Source: Apostichopus californicus (lineage: Eukaryota > Echinodermata > Holothuroidea > Aspidochirotida > Stichopodidae). From it: a stretch of DNA of 54,842 bases. The DNA lies in NCBI GenBank assembly GCA_020650975.1, contig JAIPMN010000809.1:1-54842 (forward strand), written 5' to 3'. A program made the translations under genes and the position numbers. The notes beneath the pieces were generated by a model. The model was not told the origin of the DNA. It searched no databases and saw only the letters and a program-made list of their open reading frames with translations. Below, piece after piece: positions 33,726 through 44,897 of this stretch. Within the stretch, counting starts at the first letter, position 1; the number at the start of each line of letters is the position of its first letter.

Positions 33726-36700
33726 ATGTCGTCTAGTATTGGAACTGTCTTGGATAATATTGAGCAGGGGAATGCTGAAGATGCAGTGACCAACATCATT
33801 AACATGTTGACTGACCCTGAGGAAGTTCCAAAGATTCGTGAATTTGGCGATACCATGAGATCAGTTCAAGCTGAGCAGCAGAAGCAACAGAACCAAGTTC
33901 AAGAAATAATCAAAGGTTTGTCTTGAGGGTGATTCTTACATTTGGTGGCCAACTTATGACAGTTTTACCAATGCAATGCAATGCAATGACATGAACGAAC
34001 TTAACAAAGACATCCTTCTTGTTGCATAGACCATTGCAATATGAATATTAATTAAAAAGTGATGATACCATCTTGCATTCTGAATATTTTCATCACCCAA
34101 TTCTTTCTTATAGGAATATAAGTCAAATGGCTGCCAAGTTTCCAAATTTTGGAATTTTTAGTAACATTTTATTGTCAAGCATATCAACTGCATTGCTATG
34201 TATCAATAAAAGAATCAACAACTTCACCAAATTGATCAAGGACACAAAACCTGCTTTGAAGACATACCCACAAAGTTATTAAAGTGAAATGTGTCATGAA
34301 ATATTTACAATAACAGCTCTATAAGGGGGGGGGGGGGGTCAACAAATAAGAGTAAAAGATAAGGTGAGAACTTGAGTAAGAAGGGTTCATTAAGCCCAAA
34401 TTAATTGAGACATGTTGATGATGATCATTACAATCCAAAATTATCTTTAAGAAATTCTGTCTTTCTAATAATGTGGTGAATTAAACATATATGCATTCTC
34501 ATAGATTGATAGAGTTTCATGTACAGGGATAAACATTACTTACATACAGCACTTTAGTAACACTTAAATTATTTCATGAATATTGCAATCTGTATTTGCA
34601 ATATGTTAATACAATATACAAATATACAATAATAATACAATTATTACGTGTAATATTTATCCTCTGTGGTTCTTGAAGGCCTCCTTACACTGAAAGACGA
34701 AGAAGGTGCCGCTGCAGAGGCACTGAAGTCGTCAACGACACACGAAGAACAGAACAAGGAAGCAGAGAGGTTGTTGTCTGATGCCTGTCAAGAAGTTGAA
34801 AAAGTCCAGGATGGAGTACAATATCCTTTAGAAACCCAATATAAAAGGATATTTGTGTTGTAGTGTTCTGTGTAATATCTTGGTTACTACACTTGTGCAG
34901 ATTTTCTCATAATCAGTTATTGAGCTAGAAGTCCGTACCTCAACCGTTAAGGTATTGTATGCCATGGCGTAATGTTTGACATTTCGTTTTCCAAATCAGA
35001 CTTCCTTTAAAAAGCAATTATCTGTCACCCTAATAAATTAGTGCTCACTGCTTACACATTTGTGATCTAGGTCTAATACCATTGCAAAAACAAAACAACA
35101 AAAAAAACTAACATAAAAATGAATTGGAAAAAAAAAAGTTGCGACAGATTTTGTATTGAGTAAACTGGATAAATGGAAGTAGTTTATAATAATATGTAAC
35201 ATGTAACATTCCAAATTTCAGTTTGGTTGGAACTTTATCATTTTAGTTGAGAGCTGTGGCAATAATCATTGCCATAGGATTGTCATTTCTAGTTGAAACT
35301 GGTAAACACCAAGCAGATGTGCAACATCAGTTCTCAGTTTATGTTAAGCTGTGTTTTTCCTTCTAGGCAGCTATGTTTAACAGACAGAGCATGCGCATTC
35401 CACCACGAGGCACCATCGTCTTCGATGCTTCAATTTAATTTAAGGTGTTTTGCAAACTAATTACATTATGACTAGCATCTGACAATGCAAACAGGCAAGT
35501 ACATCTAGTTGGGTTTTTGTTTTTTAGAGTCCTTTACAAAGACATTACAGATTCTCAAAGACAGCTTTACCAACTGGAAGAAAAAGAGTCTAGACTTGTA
35601 GAACAGAGAGAAATGGTGAAAGAGGAAACCACTCAGATCCTCCCAAAGACAAGGTAAGTGAGTTGGAAATGTTTCACCTCGGAAACTTTCTCAAGTAATG
35701 CAAAAACTTTTATCCTGTTCTCTGTTAGTGCTTCAATGTGACTGGATTCCAAGTCCAGTCTGAAGGGATGGAGTCTGCTATATGACAAGGAATATCTTTG
35801 TAGAGAAATCAAGAATCAATTACAATAACAATCATCCAGAGGTGTCTTTCATATGAAGGTTAAAACCAGAATAACAATAATGACGCTATTGCTATTTTCC
35901 CCTTTTATGTTTTAGGTACAACATCAGTCTCTACACCTGTATCACTGGTATCAAATGGGACTACGAGTGTCCACCGGAACAGATCAAAGGATGTATCCTT
36001 ACCTAATTTACAGAACCTCTTTTAAATTGCCTGATTGAGTTCATCACAACTTTGCAAATGTTGTAATTAGTTGACCTAAGTTATCTTATTCACATGTATC
36101 ACTGTAGTTAATACTCAAAACTTTACAAAAATTTGCTCATTGGTTTGGAAAATGAGTACATTTAACACGTTCTTGTGAAAAAGATCATTTGAGCCGTTGG
36201 GAAGTGAACTAGGTAAAAAATTGATGAGTAGTGGAATAAAGTTTAGGGCAAACATAGTATTTTATTGTAACCATCATTTACTAGAAGCATGAAGAGTCAG
36301 AACAGGCCTTGGGGACTATTGCCATTCTGCACTCTTCACTCTTAATAAAAATAATGAAAAATATTTTTTCTGGGCTCCCTTGACATCAGTACTTCCTCTT
36401 CACCCCCCCCCCCCTCTCATCAGGCCTATTCATTACTTCTATAGTAAGTTAACATTTCCTCATGCTAAAATGCATAGATTTACTTATTATGACTATCATG
36501 ATAATCATCCAAGTAGACACATTTTGCAGGTATATTACATTCTTTGTGAATTTTAAAGCTATTGTAAAGAGTACTTTTTTAAATAAATTTCTAATATCTT
36601 TCCTTGACACATCTCTCTCTGTTTTTTAGACATCAGTACTACCACAGATGTCAGGCCATTCTCTCTCAATAGCCAGCAGAATTCTAAATATTTCATCACC

Positions 36701-36745
36701 AATTATCTGTGGGATCTTGTAGGTTCTGCTTATCAAACCAAGTGA
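33726..36745 (+). CDS. SPC24: Kinetochore protein Spc24 (Ndc80 complex), 5 exons
   Basis: Exons: 33726-33915, 34679-34820, 35528-35653 (or from 35549), 35916-35992 and 36630-36745, giving 216 (or 209) residues; human Spc24 has 197. Spc24 pairs with Spc25 in the Ndc80 complex and links it to Mis12 and CENP-T at the kinetochore. The N-terminal two thirds are heptad-rich, Glu/Gln/Lys-rich coiled coil. The C-terminus is the globular RWD-type head, recognised by GIKWDYECPPEQIKGY and YFITNYLWDLVGS near the end. Intron 1 is an ordinary GT-AG intron. Introns 2 and 4 carry U12-type 5' splice sites. A 17-residue N-terminal extension from an exon at 32277 is possible. A hAT-type MITE lies 165 nt past the stop. 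Confidence 0.9.
34821..34829 (+). other. U12-type AT 5' splice site, SPC24 intron 2
   Basis: ATATCCTTT is an exact match to the U12 5' splice consensus of AT-AC introns. It leaves exon 2 in phase 2, which fits exon 3. The nearby GT (GGA|GTACAA, 34816) would leave phase 0 and cannot join exon 3 in frame. Two 3' ends are possible: AG at 35526-35527, or AC at 35547-35548 with a branch-like TCCTTTAC at 35530-35537. Confidence 0.7.
35991..36000 (+). other. U12-type 5' splice site, SPC24 intron 4
   Basis: The intron starts at 35993 with GTATCCTTACC, matching the U12 consensus at the core GTATCCTT. Its branch-site partner is at 36600-36608. Confidence 0.82.
36600..36608 (+). other. U12-type branch site, SPC24 intron 4
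   Basis: TTCCTTGAC is a perfect U12 branch consensus. The branch A (36607) is 22 nt from the AG, slightly longer than usual, and a pyrimidine run (CTCTCTCTGTTTTTT) follows. Confidence 0.75.
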
Positions 36746-36910
36746 AAAGGAAACTCTCACCGGAAGGGACAGGTTGTACAGCTGGTAGATTTCTTCATCA
36801 TTTCTTATTTTAGATAACCAGTAGCAGTACCCCAAATCTGTCATGAGTATGGCATAAATGATCAAAGGTGGTTTTGGAGCATCCGCATTCCAGGAAGGCG
36901 TTGCGATACT

Positions 36911-37261
36911 CAGTGGCGTAGGAAAGTACTTTTGAGTGGGGGGGCTGAAGACTGATGGCCGGCCTGGGAGAGGGGTCTTTTTTTGGAATTTTTTTGCATT
37001 TCCAGGTGGCCTCAGATGCAATTTGGTGCAATATAGCACACTTCAACACCCACTCCGCATTTTGTAAATAATTTTTCATTTTCACCTGGCCTTAGATGTA
37101 ATTTGGTGCTCCAAATGTGATTTTTTTTTTCTCATTTGGAAATGAAAAAGGGGTTTTCTGACTTGCGGAGCGGGGGGCGGTATGATACTTCCGCCCCACC
37201 ATATTTTTCACTGGGGGGGGGGCTGGCGTCCCCCCCAGCCCCACCGGTTCCTACGCCCTTG
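36911..37261. mobile_element. hAT-type MITE, 351 bp, 8-bp target duplication
   Basis: The ends are CAGTGGCGTAGGAA (36911-36924) and, inverted, CAAGGGCGTAGGAA (37248-37261), matching at 12 of 14 positions. A perfect 8-bp duplication, GCGATACT, flanks it at 36903-36910 and 37262-37269. Eight-bp duplications and CA-starting ends are hAT-superfamily traits. It encodes no transposase. The interior is G/C-run rich and holds two related phrases around 'GATG(C/T)AATTTGGTGC' about 77 bp apart. Confidence 0.88.
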
Positions 37262-37815
37262 GCGATACTATCTGTGCCGTGGCAGTGAGTAGTATCTTCT
37301 GCAGATTTGGAATTTTCAAATGTCCTTATCACTTTTGAGAGTTTCTTGTACTGTTTGTTTACCTTGGATGTAAATATTGTAAAATATTACCAGCTGACAT
37401 TACTTTGTAACCTTAATTATTTACCACTACTGATACACTTATCGCTATGAATTAATGAATGTTTTGTAAAACTTGATAATGAATATGAACTGAATATGTC
37501 ATGTGTTTAAACAAGTTGTTATGTGGTGTAAAGTTTTGTACATTTGTAAAGTAAACAAAAAATGTTTGTTCATTAATGTAGTTATACTGCAGTTGTTCTC
37601 ATTCTAAAGCAGTGTTCTTTGGGACGTTTTGTTGCATTTGCAACAAAATATATTTCAAAACTACCCATTAGCACTAAACAAAAGTATCACATCATGCAAA
37701 ATATCAGTAAGGAGTGGCTATTTGGCTTGACAAAGATAAATTGTTTCTGTTTTCCATATTGAAATCCCATAACAATCTAGTTCTTTAGCATCACTTGTCA
37801 ACCTTCTTTGCAAAT

Positions 37816-37821
37816 AATAAA
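37816..37821 (+). terminator. Candidate SPC24 polyadenylation signal
   Basis: AATAAA about 1.07 kb past the SPC24 stop codon and beyond the MITE. If it is used, the MITE is part of the 3' UTR. Usage cannot be proved from sequence. Confidence 0.4.
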
Positions 37822-38182
37822 GTTAAAGGTGAATATTTTGCAGTTTTTCCAATCTTTTGTACTCATGTGACCCCCTAACAACTTAATCTCGACATGACTG
37901 AATTTAGACCAGGCACGGATCCAGGTGGTGTACGCCAACCTTATTCTATGCCACTTGAAAAGTAGTTATTAAGATAAAATGCATGCAGAACTAATTATAG
38001 CCTAAATGCTGGGGGACACCACACCCCCTAGATGGGAGTCAGTTTCAATGTCCCCAGGGCCATACACTTCCCCTCCCCACTTTTAAAATATTGAAGAAGC
38101 CAAATTCTGTTGAAGAATAGCTGAGTGTGTAAGCATTTTTATTAGTATAGAGGTCGCAAATTGCTCGAAATGATCACCTTTG

Positions 38183-38325
38183 CTCACAAGCAATTTACTA
38201 CCACTCTTGAAGGAACAAGCAACTCACTTCCACTCTAGAAGGAACAAATAATTTACTACCACTCTTGAAGGAACAAGCAATTTACTAACACTCTTAAAGG
38301 AACAAGCAATTTACTACCACTCTTG
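38183..38325 (+). repeat. 29-bp tandem repeat, about 5 copies
   Basis: The unit, around CAATTTACTACCACTCTTGA, recurs at 38191, 38220, 38249, 38278 and 38307 with a few substitutions. There are no unique spacers, so it is a minisatellite and not an array of another kind. Confidence 0.85.
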
Positions 38326-39675
38326 AATCATCGTAATTAAACACGCCTTTAGTGTCCGGAATAATTTGGTGAGTCGAACCTTGTAAGAAAATACTTCATA
38401 ATGGAACTAAGTATTCCTCCCAGACTAAATTCGAGACCAACATGTAATTTTATGCAACAGCCCCCGTAGTGAAAACAGTGACTAATATAGCGACTAATAA
38501 TACGACGGCGTTCCATGTTAGCTTAGTACTTCTAATTCTGTGTGTTGGAGTCGATTCTGTGCAGTGCGAACTTCATAAGTCGGGACGGATTTTGCCTGTT
38601 TATTTACAACAAGAAGCAACCATCATCTTATCAGTAAGCAGAAATAGCTCTACTCGAAATAGAGGGAGACGAGAATAACCTTAGTTTTTCTGACGCGTAT
38701 TAAGATTGAATTCCGTAAGCTGGGAATTTGCCCATACTAAAATTTCGTGAAACTAGTACAAACAGTAAGTATACATGGCAATAATACATTTTACGTATTA
38801 TAGACTAGTCAGCATATGATCATGAACTAGGCCTAGTAAATCTGATATTGCGGATAGCATCCATGGTAGAACAGAAGCACTTGTATGCTGCGTTAATTAA
38901 CTACTCAAGACATGCATAGCCTAGGATGGCCAGACGTCTGTCACTTTACACCGCTGGGCAATTAAGTTCACTGGCCTCCATCAACTTGGCCTAATGCTGG
39001 ACTCGTGACAAGTAGGCCTCCTATGTCTGGCATTTCTATTAAAATTTGTCACAGAAAACTTGTGGTATTTCTTTTTTTCAAAACTTAGCAGCCTACTTGT
39101 GTGAATAACTTGCATCTTGATTGATGATGCTCATATCAAAGTTTGTGAGTACTAAAGGCTCACAGCTCACACAAATCCCTGTTAGAATTAGCAATTAGGC
39201 TGTTTACTCTATATCATGTTACATGTATGTAAATCACAGGAGTCATTTGTTGCCATTATCAAAGAAACTTACCTTTTTTTCAAAGATTCCTAGTAATAGC
39301 TAGTACAAAACATGAGTTCTCACATTTATTGTCCATTATTCAGGACATATTGATAATTACTTAAGATAATGTACTGTAAATTATGTAACAAATCATGAGC
39401 ATAAGTGATCATATGCAGAATTGACACGTGATGGTAAAGTTGCCTTGAAGTGAATCGTAGATAAAAATATTAATATATTTTATTTATATCAAAATGGAAT
39501 GAAATTGATAAAAAATACTTTGAAAAACCGTTATGAAATATCACATAGTGTACCAGTTTGGAGAATTTTATGATGACATTCAACAGGTACAACAACTGTT
39601 AGTGTTACAACAAGTAAGAGTTTGATCATTTGAATATTTTGTTTGTTTGCCATACACAGAAACTTTTGAAGCACC

Positions 39676-42600
39676 ATGTCTGAGAGAAAGGTTTTAAATG
39701 TGAGTAATTTTTTAATATCATCATTTGCATTTTACACTTACAAGCAGAAACCTGGTCTTTTGCAACATTTTTTTGGCATTTGAATATGTCTACGGTAATG
39801 TTTGCATTGCATTTGATTGTGATTCAAAATCTCTTTTTTTCTCCAGAAATACTATCCACCAGACTTTGATCCTTCCAAAATACCAAAGTTGAAGCAGCAA
39901 AGGAACAAGCAGTATACTATCAGAACCATGGCACCATTTAATATGAGGTAATGAAAATGTTGTCTAGATGAACACTTGGAGGGTCACAACCTCAAGGAAT
40001 AAACTTTTGAAAGCTTTGTAGCAAATCATTCTTCAAATTGGGGCCAATACTGATGGCTTGTAACAAGTTGTAAGCTTACCAGGTAATTGTGATCAACAAC
40101 ATCAATGCCAATGCTTTCAGAACATTGCTTGTGAAGTAAAGCACCTCAGGCTTTGAAGCCTTTGGTTCAGTGATTATATCCAGTCCTTCAAATATGTGCT
40201 GATAACAGGCAAAGTGCCAGTGGATTTTGCTGTTTGCCAGTGGAAACAGCACATAAAGCACATAAAAACATGATAATTCAGTTACAATCATCAGTCAAAG
40301 ATTCCTTTTGATTTTGTACTTGACATATGTACGCTCTGTGTCACCATAAGCATAGGAGGGGGTGGGGGGGGGGGTTGGGCTGGGGGATGCAGCCCCCAAC
40401 CAAATATTTTTGTGAAAATTCGGGCAATATGCTGAGAATGTTTCGGGCACCTACTGAAAGAAAAAATCATTTCCAATGTTTTTTTCAAAGTTAAAACTTA
40501 TATTATTATCATCATTATTATTGTAACGACTTACCCAATAATTATAACCAATATGGAAGGGTCATAACACGGCAATTGATTGTATGTTATTGGCATGCGA
40601 TGTAATAACCGATGTCTGCCTATATGATATGCACATTAAGATGTTGAACTCTGCGCGCGAAAACATTTTGGTTATATTTTTCGGGCAAGTCGTTACAGCC
40701 CCCCTTCCCCAAATCAAATTGGGCTCCTACGCCTATGTGTGTCACTACTTATTATCAGCAAATACTGTATTATTGTAGTGCTCTCATAAGCGAGTAGAGT
40801 CAATGATATGTGTTGTGATGCAGGAAAATGCCAGTGAGAACTTGATTATAGCCAGTAGATTCTAAAATTATAGGCCTGATATCTGTTGTGAAAACATGAC
40901 AGCCTAGACATCAAATATACCTTCAGACAATAAATGTAACAAGTCATATTTTAGGCAAGGCTAATATATTTCTGTTACAGGTGATGTCAAGTTACAAAAT
41001 AATAATAAGCTCTATGTTAAGAAAGTGTGAATGATATGAAGGGCCTATCTTTATCCGTTTCAGATGCAACACATGTGCAGACTATATCTACAAAGGTCGG
41101 AAGTTCAATGCCAAATGTGAAGTTGCAGAGGGTGAAAATTTCTTGGGACTGAGGATTTACAGATTTTATATTCGATGTCCAAAATGCATCACAGAAATTA
41201 TGTTTAAGGTAATGTGACATTGAAGTTTGTGACTTAAGGCATGGAATATCTACTCTGCTATCGTTTCCAAACTGACCGTTTCAAAAGAGACATGTTATGA
41301 TAATACTAAAAGCAGCAACGTCCAAGATTCTTCCTTACTTTGTTTGATGTGGATAGCTTAAATCAGTCTTCAAACAAGCTATGGAGGGATAATGTAAAGG
41401 AGGATAAAATTCATGTCACTAGTCTAAAGTATCATTATCCCCAAAATGTGTGTTGTCATAACATCCCTACTGAGTGCCGTTTGTTACTAGCACACTTTTG
41501 TGTCTGGTGTTAATATTTCAATTTTTGCAATGAGTGGTATCTGCATTCACAAGAATTAGAAAGGGGAACATTATTCACCCAGAAAGTGGAGAAATGGACC
41601 AGTTGCCAAACCTAGAGGCTGAAATGGCAAGTTTTTCCAAGAGATGCAAGAGGTATATTGCTGCTATGTGACAAGAAATAATATCTCTTTGTCATCTGTT
41701 TTGTGTTTAGACCGATCCTGAAAACACCGACTACACTCTAGAAGTTGGTGCCACTCGACTCTTTGAAGCAGCAAAATTGATCGAGGAAGCAGAGAGACGA
41801 GATCAGTTGCAACGTGATGAGGATGCTACCAATCCTATGAAAGTGAGTAACTATTTAAAGGATGCTATCATCTGAGTGATCATTAGTTACAGTTTAATAA
41901 TTTCAAAATTTTTGAAGAAATTGACTCGAATAGATATAATTCCTGTTGATCACATCCTTGTAAGCTGTACTGCAGTATCTCATAAACTGACCAAATCTAT
42001 CTCATAAATTTACCCAATCTGTCCTGTGAAGATAAATCACTAACCCACAAAAAGTATCAGCCCATAATCTTGCACTAATCCAGTATGCACACCCTTTTAA
42101 TGTATTAATCCAGTACTAATCCTAATCCAGTACTAATCCAGTACTAATGTACTAATCCAGTATGCACAACCTCTTAAGGCATTAGGCTTGAACACCCTCC
42201 CTGTCTGCCATGCTTATTACTCAGTCCAGGTATGGGCTAGTTGGATTTTGATTCTGTGTGGCCCTTTACTCCAAGCAACATTATTATTCTCTCAAATTGA
42301 GGGTCAGAAATTGTCAAAACAATATGGTGCTAGAAGTTTCTGTTTGAATTTCAAAATTCCAGATGTTGGAGACAAGGACAAAAGACTCCAAGCTGGAGAT
42401 GGACATTATGGAAAATCTCGAGGATCTAAGAGAGATAAATACTCGTAAGGAAGAAGTAGATTACACAGTGATATTGAAGAAAAAGGCTGAGGAGGAACAG
42501 GAGAGGCTAGTGAGACAAGAACAAGAAGATGAAGACGAGATAAAGTGAGAATTTATGAGCTGTGTTGATGCACAAAATAACTGTTAGATGCGGTTATTTA

Positions 42601-44374
42601 ATAGTTAGTTAGTTAGTTAGCACTGAGATTGAAAAGTTTTTATGGAAAGGTTTGCTTTTATAAATCTTAACGTTGTTTTGTTTGCAGACGTATATTTGGA
42701 AGAACTAGTGAAGGAAGCTTAAAGAGGATCCAAGATGACCTGGAGTCAGATGAAGAGGAGAGTTCACCGCCTCTCAAGAAACCATCAAAAGCAAGTGACT
42801 ACTTGATATCGGTAAGTATCCGCACAAAATAATGAGAAACGAAGAAAACCTGAAGACAAAAACACAAAATATGGACAAGCTTTGGGAAAAACATTTCACA
42901 GAAGAATTGATGTCTTAAAGTCCAAACCGATATATAGCAAAGAGAGAGTCAAATGAACAGATGGTTTCACCTCCTTACTTCGTAGTTTATTTCATTGCAG
43001 TGGTGCAAAATTTTAAACATTGAAATTGTTCTTACTTTTTTTTTAATAGTACTCATGAGCATAGTTCTGCAATTTCCATAATTCTAGAGCAAAATAATAT
43101 TGGTTCAGATTCTCCTTTCATTCATAATTGAGCAGTTGCCATGGTTTCTGTTGCAGTTAACAGTTTTTATGAAACTGGTAAAAGATATAATTGAACAAGA
43201 ATGAAAGCATCTTTTTCTCTTTAATTAGTACAATTTACATAAGAGTATAGTTATGTAATATTTAAGTATTTTCTAAGAAAAGATAAAAACAAGTGCTGTG
43301 CTCTCATTCTTATTGGAACCGTTGCTTTGGAGAACTGTTGCTATGGTTCCCTTCAACTTTTAAATTTTATATGAATGAGGAGAATACTGGGATTGATCCT
43401 GTAGACAAGTATAATTGTAGGACTACGGCCTGTGAGTTCCATTACTTTTGGAATTTGTTTATAATTTGCTCTATTTTTGTGAAAGATCCAAAATAAAAGG
43501 AAAACAGGTTTTAATCATGATACAGTTCCAATCTGTACTGATAGAGAAGACTTAGGCTGACACAGCATGTAGATTTTTAGTGAAAATTTCATGATAAAAC
43601 ATTAAATTAGAATTTTAAAAAAAACATTGGCTAAGAAGTATGTAGGCAAAATCTCAAACTTTTTAGACTGTGATGTTTTTTTTTGCATTTTTCCCTTTAA
43701 TCTTTATCTTCTTGCATTGGTGTTATTTGGTAAACATGTCAGCAGTATTTATAGTGGAAAATGATATTAATAGTATTTTTACATTTCCCCAGTCTGATTT
43801 TGTGTTTTTCTATTATCAGGGGGACACCGCACAGAGCAAAGGTAAAAGCCCAGCAACCAACAGGCACAAGATTTCAAGCTTAATCAAAAGAAAACAGCCA
43901 GTTGATTCAGATTCATCTAGTCTGGAAAGAGACTCTTACAGTGCATCGACCAGCGGGACACAGCAAATTCCAACCACATCAAATGCAGTACCCGTTCATA
44001 CTATAAAAGACAGTGGCACGATGCAGGCGCCTCCTGGAGACATGGACACACTGCCTGCGTCTGCCACACCGCCTGCGTCTGCCACACCGCCTGTGTCTGC
44101 CACACCGCATGGTATATTGGCGGACAGCGATGCCAATGGAGAGGTGGAAAAAGGAGATGGCGACGACGATGATGATGATGATGATGATGATGAAGATGAG
44201 GATGGAACTGAAAATGAATCTGCAAAGATATTTGACAGTATCAAAGAAGGATTGACAAAGAGCAAAGCTAAATTAAACAAGAAAGAGGAAGAAATTAAAG
44301 GGAGTTCTTTTGGTTTGGGTATGTTAGTCGATTATGACGGAAGTGGCTGCTCTTCCAGCAGTGACGGAGAATAA
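39676..44374 (+). CDS. YJU2: Splicing factor YJU2 (CCDC94), 7 coding exons
   Basis: Exons: 39676-39699, 39847-39947, 41064-41208, 41711-41842, 42363-42544, 42688-42811 and 43820-44374, giving 420 residues (human about 323). Yju2 is a nuclear protein that joins the activated spliceosome and promotes branching, the first catalytic step, by contacting the branch helix. The N-terminus [20 protein letters not shown] is the family signature. A zinc-binding centre is formed by CNTC and CPKC (exon 3), followed by [20 protein letters not shown] and a charged coiled coil (exons 4-5). The last exon encodes a long low-complexity tail: a Ser-rich part, three 18-bp repeats (44054-44107) giving PASATP-type units, and a run of about 11 Asp. 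The extra length over human Yju2 comes mainly from this tail. The start is the only Met before the conserved N-terminus. Confidence 0.95.
40345..40737. mobile_element. hAT-type MITE, 393 bp, 8-bp target duplication
   Basis: The ends are CATAAGCATAGGAG (40345-40358) and, inverted, CATAGGCGTAGGAG, matching at 12 of 14 positions. A perfect duplication, TGTGTCAC, flanks it at 40337-40344 and 40738-40745. The TAGGA end motif and G-rich subterminal blocks relate it to the element at 36911. It lies in YJU2 intron 2 and has no coding capacity. Confidence 0.88.
42046..42180 (+). repeat. Short degenerate repeats in YJU2 intron 4
   Basis: TAATCCAGTACTAATCC-type phrases recur five or six times with irregular spacing, including two TAATCCAGTATGCACA copies. 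It looks like a small decayed minisatellite. Confidence 0.6.
44054..44107 (+). repeat. 18-bp coding repeat x3 in YJU2
   Basis: Three consecutive units of CCTGCGTCTGCCACACCG, the third with one change (CCTGTG), encode P-A/V-S-A-T-P. A GAT/GAC run coding poly-Asp follows near 44160-44190. Confidence 0.9.
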
Positions 44375-44891
44375 TTTCATGATTTGCATAAGTGGGGTGT
44401 AAGGTGAACCTTCTCAGGAATTCATGATAATTCAAATGACAACATAAAAGTCTCATACACCCATTCTGGAGTTGATATAAAGGTATCACCATTCTACCCT
44501 GTGATGATCCCAACGGCATTTTGGAGATTTTGGTGTTGCCATGGAAACTGATCACAGTGAATGTGTGCTGTGGAACACAATTCAAACTGAAGGAGAGCGA
44601 GAGAGAGAAATTTATTACTGCAGATATTCTGTTTGTAATAGAGACATTTGAGAAAGATGTTCAGTGTCTGCTAAAGACTTTCATGAACAGAAAGTAATAC
44701 AATGTTTACGGTTCACACTGTTAAAAGCTGTAAATGTGGAACGTCTGTATTATGAAAGTAAAAGATTGGACAAATTGTGGAAGAAGTTCAGTTCCTTGTA
44801 CATTCTTCTCCAGATATGTCTGTTAAAATAAGTCCCCTGCACTAAATCAAATCCTGATTATTTTTTTTAAATTTGTACAAATTAATGGATC

Positions 44892-44897
44892 AATAAA
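44892..44897 (+). terminator. Candidate YJU2 polyadenylation signal
   Basis: AATAAA about 520 nt past the stop codon, the first clear copy downstream. Confidence 0.55.

Larger units (their letters stand above)
36746..39675. other. SPC24 3' flank and YJU2 upstream region
   Basis: This stretch contains the presumed SPC24 3' UTR with a hAT-type MITE, an AATAAA at 37816-37821, a 29-bp tandem array (38183-38325), and the YJU2 promoter. The YJU2 coding exon is preceded by an acceptor (CATACACAG), so an upstream untranslated exon must lie somewhere before 39660. I see no other gene. Confidence 0.5.

Noticed and set aside
34816..34821. GT donor GGA|GTACAA for SPC24 exon 2
   Set aside because: It leaves phase 0 and cannot join exon 3 in frame, whereas the ATATCCTTT site five bases further fits in phase and matches the U12 consensus.
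35369..35442. Possible SPC24 exon after TTCCTTCTAG
   Set aside because: The in-phase reading is unlike coiled coil, and any donor used would not restore the phase of the next exon.
38183..38325. Regular 29-bp repeats resembling a CRISPR-like array
   Set aside because: The units are contiguous without unique spacers and the DNA is animal nuclear sequence. It is a minisatellite.
38469..38678. Open frame with a signal-peptide-like hydrophobic start (FHVSLVLLILCVGVDSVQC)
   Set aside because: It has no in-frame ATG, a stop lies just upstream, and no splice context or family match was found. It could be an exon of an unrecognised gene, but the evidence is too thin.
43670..43819. Extension of the YJU2 last exon upstream (hydrophobic stretch before QGDTAQ)
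   Set aside because: It is intron sequence ending in a clear TATTATCAG acceptor. The spliced junction with exon 6 is in phase, so the apparent membrane segment is not part of the protein.
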